Part shown: in pieces, positions 5,615-7,253 of the stretch | How the letters are laid out: each line of letters opens with the position of its first letter | Numbering within the stretch: position 1 is the stretch's first letter | Assembly: GCA_028696365.1 (NCBI GenBank) | Contig: JAQVHG010000109.1 | Coordinates: 1 to 7,253, forward strand | DNA length: 7,253 nt | Source: Methanofollis sp. | GTDB lineage: Archaea; Halobacteriota; Methanomicrobia; Methanomicrobiales; Methanofollaceae | Direction: 5' to 3' | Translations under genes and position numbers: made by a program | Notes under the pieces: model-generated | The model's database searches: none | What the model was told of the DNA's origin: nothing | Seen by the model: the letters and a program-made list of their open reading frames with translations, nothing else

Positions 5615-5634
5615 TCAGGTCAGGTCAGGTCAGG
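5615..5634 (-). repeat. Four tandem CCTGA pentamers with TGA in all three frames
   Basis: The plus strand reads TCAGG four times in a row, so the minus strand is (CCTGA)x4. Since 5 is not a multiple of 3, TGA falls in every reading frame (5617, 5622, 5627 and 5632 as first bases). The PepSY gene ends in one of these (5622-5620). The array abuts the permease SD. Confidence 0.7.
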
Positions 5635-6093
5635 GCGATAGTCGCAGGCAAAGACCTCGCCGGTGTGGGCATCGACCCAGGCCGTGGCGTTTCTCGGCCA
5701 TGTGAGCGAGCGGTAGTGGTCGTTGTCGAAGGTGACCTCCCACCCGAGAGGCACGGGGGCGGACAGGTCTTTGGTCCAGAGAGGACGGTCCGCCCACTTC
5801 AGGAGCGTGGCATGGATGGTGAGTCCGGGCAGGTCGCCGTAGGTCTCGGTGAGGTATGCTCTAGCATGTTCCTCCGCTTCTTCTGCCGGTATCGAAGGAG
5901 TGGTGTCGGCACGGCAGCGTTCTTCGTCGAGTGCCCAGGTCTTGCAGAACCGCCTCGTCTCTCCGTTGACGGCGTCAACCTCAAGATCACACCCGTCGCC
6001 ACTGCACGGCACTCCCCTGACAAGGCGGGCATATAGGATCCCATAAAACCCCGCCACCTCCTTCCCGCCTTCCAGTCGGCTGGTGTAGGTCAT
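5620..6093 (-). CDS. PepSY-repeat protein, C-terminal part (downstream of frameshift)
   Basis: This frame is open from 6204 down to 5620. A start at 6093 gives 157 residues, but coding sense begins upstream: the codons from 6204 to 6094 read RPDDPVLSEEEACAYADEFF and onward, the first helix of a PepSY-like unit completed by FYGILYARLVRGVPCSGDGC and DLEVDAVNGETRRF. That second pattern resembles YcdB/YcdC-type PepSY repeats ('vnGipv...v.vd..tG.v'). A third unit follows: PAEEAEEHARAYLTETYGDL, then TAWVDAHTGEVFACDYRPDL near the end. Six Cys residues in this part suggest an extracellular, disulfide-bonded fold. The start at 6093 has no SD and overlaps the preceding frame's stop as ATGA. It is best read as the rest of the gene starting at 6605. 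The family's role is thought to be inhibitory or regulatory binding outside the cell; the target is unknown. Confidence 0.75.
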   Translation of the reverse strand: MTYTSRLEGGKEVAGFYGILYARLVRGVPCSGDGCDLEVDAVNGETRRFCKTWALDEERCRADTTPSIPAEEAEEHARAYLTETYGDLPGLTIHATLLKWADRPLWTKDLSAPVPLGWEVTFDNDHYRSLTWPRNATAWVDAHTGEVFACDYRPDLT

Positions 6094-6605
6094 GTAGGAT
6101 ACATCGGGCCGCCGTTCAAGGACAGCACCCTCCTCTCTTCCCTGAAAGAATTCATCGGCATATGCACATGCTTCTTCCTCGCTGAGGACGGGATCGTCAG
6201 GTCGCCCCTTTTTACCGGTATGGATAACTCCATGATCTCGCCGGTGGCCGCATCCACCCAGACCTGGGCATGTCTCGCACCCTCGACATTGAGGTCAGCG
6301 CTGTAGTCATCGACTTCCCATGAGCGTCGTTCCCCAAGTGCGTCGTTAATCTGCTCAAACCTGACCTTTGCTGTGTCAGGACCAACGATCTCAGGGAAGG
6401 CGTCGACGGCAATGGCCTTTGCCTCTTCTTCGGTGATCTCTGCGGCGATGGTCGTCGCCGAGCGGGTCGTCTCTGGAGGGGTTGGTGAGGGAGAGGGAGA
6501 AGGACCTTGCTGGACAGGATCGGCCTGCCCGGGGCTGAAGAACCATATGAAGATGATGAATACTGCAAGAATAATCAGAAATGAACCGAATAACTTTTTG
6601 TACAT
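6090..6605 (-). CDS. PepSY-repeat protein, N-terminal part with signal anchor
   Basis: The ATG at 6605 follows AGGT by seven bases, a modest SD. The protein begins MYKKLFGSFLIILAVFIIFI, a signal anchor, then a Pro/Ser/Thr linker (SPSPSPTPPETTRSA) typical of archaeal surface proteins. The first PepSY unit covers about residues 55-128: AEITEEEAKAIAVDAFPEIV, then QVWVDAATGEIMELSIP. Sense ends at about residue 133. Beyond it this frame reads a basic, unlikely tail (SSARKKHVHMPMNSF and so on) to the stop at 6090, while the -1 frame continues the PepSY pattern. Adding one base in the A5/G4 run (plus strand 6205-6213) gives a continuous 328-residue protein with three PepSY-like units. It lies upstream of the ABC-2 permease in the same operon and probably acts on the outer face of the membrane beside it. 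Confidence 0.75.
   Translation of the reverse strand: MYKKLFGSFLIILAVFIIFIWFFSPGQADPVQQGPSPSPSPTPPETTRSATTIAAEITEEEAKAIAVDAFPEIVGPDTAKVRFEQINDALGERRSWEVDDYSADLNVEGARHAQVWVDAATGEIMELSIPVKRGDLTIPSSARKKHVHMPMNSFREERRVLSLNGGPMYPT
6204..6214 (-). other. Frameshift site in the PepSY gene
   Basis: On the minus strand the run is T-AAAAA-GGGG-C. The upstream frame reads GTA AAA AGG GGC; the downstream sense frame reads AAG GGG CGA CCT GAC. A sixth A or fifth G restores one frame (VKKGRPDDPVLSEEE or VKRGRPDDP). The cause may be a real one-base deletion, a homopolymer sequencing error, or -1 slippage on A-AAA-AGG, in decreasing order of my preference between mutation or error and programming. Confidence 0.65.
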
Positions 6606-6668
6606 CGTATCAACCTAAATCTACGTACATTTTTCTCACGGAGGGAGGACCAGTTCTTCTCTTCGATC

Positions 6669-6679
6669 TCATATTTTTG
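6669..6679 (-). promoter_or_regulatory. Possible TATA box for the PepSY-permease operon
   Basis: The minus strand reads ACAAAAATATG here, about 70 bases before the ATG at 6605, implying a leader of about 40 bases. The AGGT before the ATG is consistent with a leadered message. An alternative AT-rich stretch, AGAAAAATG, lies nearer at about 6628-6636. Confidence 0.3.
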
Positions 6680-6769
6680 TTCAATCACCAGCGCGGGGAC
6701 CATCGATGAGTACTACTTGGTGCATGCAGGGGAGTAGGATTGGCCTGGATCTGATGCCCACAACACTGA

Positions 6770-6795
6770 GTATATTTTTATGACTATATTAGTCT
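6770..6795. promoter_or_regulatory. TATA-like patch with a GACTA-TAT-TAGTC dyad
   Basis: GTATATTTTTATG (6770-6782) resembles a strong archaeal TATA region. The perfect 5-bp dyad GACTA/TAGTC with a 3-base spacer (6782-6794) lies within about ten bases of it, a usual place for a repressor operator. No gene at a suitable distance on either strand is convincing, so it might drive a small RNA or be inert AT-rich DNA. Confidence 0.3.
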
Positions 6796-7253
6796 ATTAT
6801 GTTGGTTCTATGCACATCAGAAAGATGATGATCCCTATTTCGATGTATAAATCCTGCAAACTCTTGCGACAGGGCACACCCTCACCCCCTAGATCGAACA
6901 CACCTGACATCCAGAGGCCATCAGGGAGGTGACAGATCGCCGCACAGATATCCACACCGCCACTTTCTCTCCTGGATCCTGTGCACTCCGGCCGCAACAG
7001 GCATACCTGCTCTCCCCCAATTCGCGCCGATTTCCACCCATTTTATCGCCGCCTCTCATCTCTTCGACACACCAACCCAACCCATGAATCATCTCCCGCC
7101 AGAGAACCCATCCTCAGCCATATACAGGGGTGGTTTCCGACGGCCGATCCGCCGTACACCCTTGAAATGCCGATTACCGAATCGCGGCTCGTCCCGGCCG
7201 AATCGAGAGATCGGAAATCAAAAATAAAGCCCAAAATGAGGAGATAGAAGGGC

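Larger units (their letters stand above)
6606..7253. other. 648-base region without a supported gene
   Basis: The only notable structure is an AT-rich, TATA-like patch at 6770-6795 with a small dyad. Short frames on both strands (for example minus 7043-7234, 6797-6997 and plus 6981-7247) lack SD sites, recognisable motifs and the codon style of the flanking genes. From about 6880 to 7253 the plus strand is C-rich with few G-runs, unlike the hairpin repeats elsewhere, and I see no repeat copy. GGGAGGTGA at 6932-6940 matches the anti-SD well but no start codon follows. A gene may begin just beyond the right edge. Confidence 0.5.

Noticed and set aside
6932..6940. GGGAGGTGA, a perfect anti-SD match
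   Set aside because: No ATG, GTG or TTG follows at a usable distance, so it cannot define a start.

Overview
The window looks like chromosomal DNA of a methanogenic archaeon, most likely in the order Methanomicrobiales (Methanofollis/Methanoculleus-like). Support comes from the GC-rich coding style, AT-rich TATA-type boxes 25-36 bases before starts, oligo-T terminators, a detached ATP-grasp subunit of an ADP-forming acyl-CoA synthetase, and an EF-Tu/SelB-like protein with an eroded GTPase domain of a kind I recall from these methanogens. The genus is inference. Gene density is low: about 2.5 kb holds no convincing protein gene, and much of that is filled by a GC-rich, hairpin-forming intergenic repeat family.

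Layout. 1-210 (minus): N-terminal 70 codons of an ADP-forming acyl-CoA synthetase ATP-grasp subunit, cut by the window edge, with a TATA box at 243-250. 251-1127: non-coding, dominated by a palindromic, MITE-like element at 384-642 with about 30-bp terminal inverted repeats. 1128-2072 (plus): SelB/EF-Tu-like protein lacking the usual GTP-binding motifs, followed by a hairpin/oligo-T terminator. 2265(or 2289)-3263 (plus): two-domain lipoprotein (OB-fold-like, then DUF4352-like) whose 5' half is much more AT-rich than its 3' half. 3264-3747: repeat copy B and a doubtful 31-residue ORF. 3748-3951 (minus): solitary VapB/DUF7557-like antitoxin with no toxin beside it. 4204-4305 (plus): a 33-residue hydrophobic peptide with a good Shine-Dalgarno site. 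4306-4583: repeat copy C. 4584-6605 (minus): an operon of a secreted or anchored PepSY-repeat protein, split by a frameshift at 6204-6214, and an ABC-2 permease with a strong Shine-Dalgarno site. 6606-7253: mostly empty, with a TATA-like AT-rich patch.

How the genes fit together. The only clear functional unit is the minus-strand PepSY-permease pair (16-base gap, permease SD just after the stop). It should form a membrane export or assembly module with an extracellular partner, but no ATPase gene is present here. The other genes look like independent units separated by repeats. I see no CRISPR array, rRNA, tRNA or intact insertion sequence. The best candidates for something undescribed are the palindromic repeat family, the pseudo-GTPase SelB-like protein, the small hydrophobic peptide and the frameshifted triple-PepSY protein with its ATPase-less permease.
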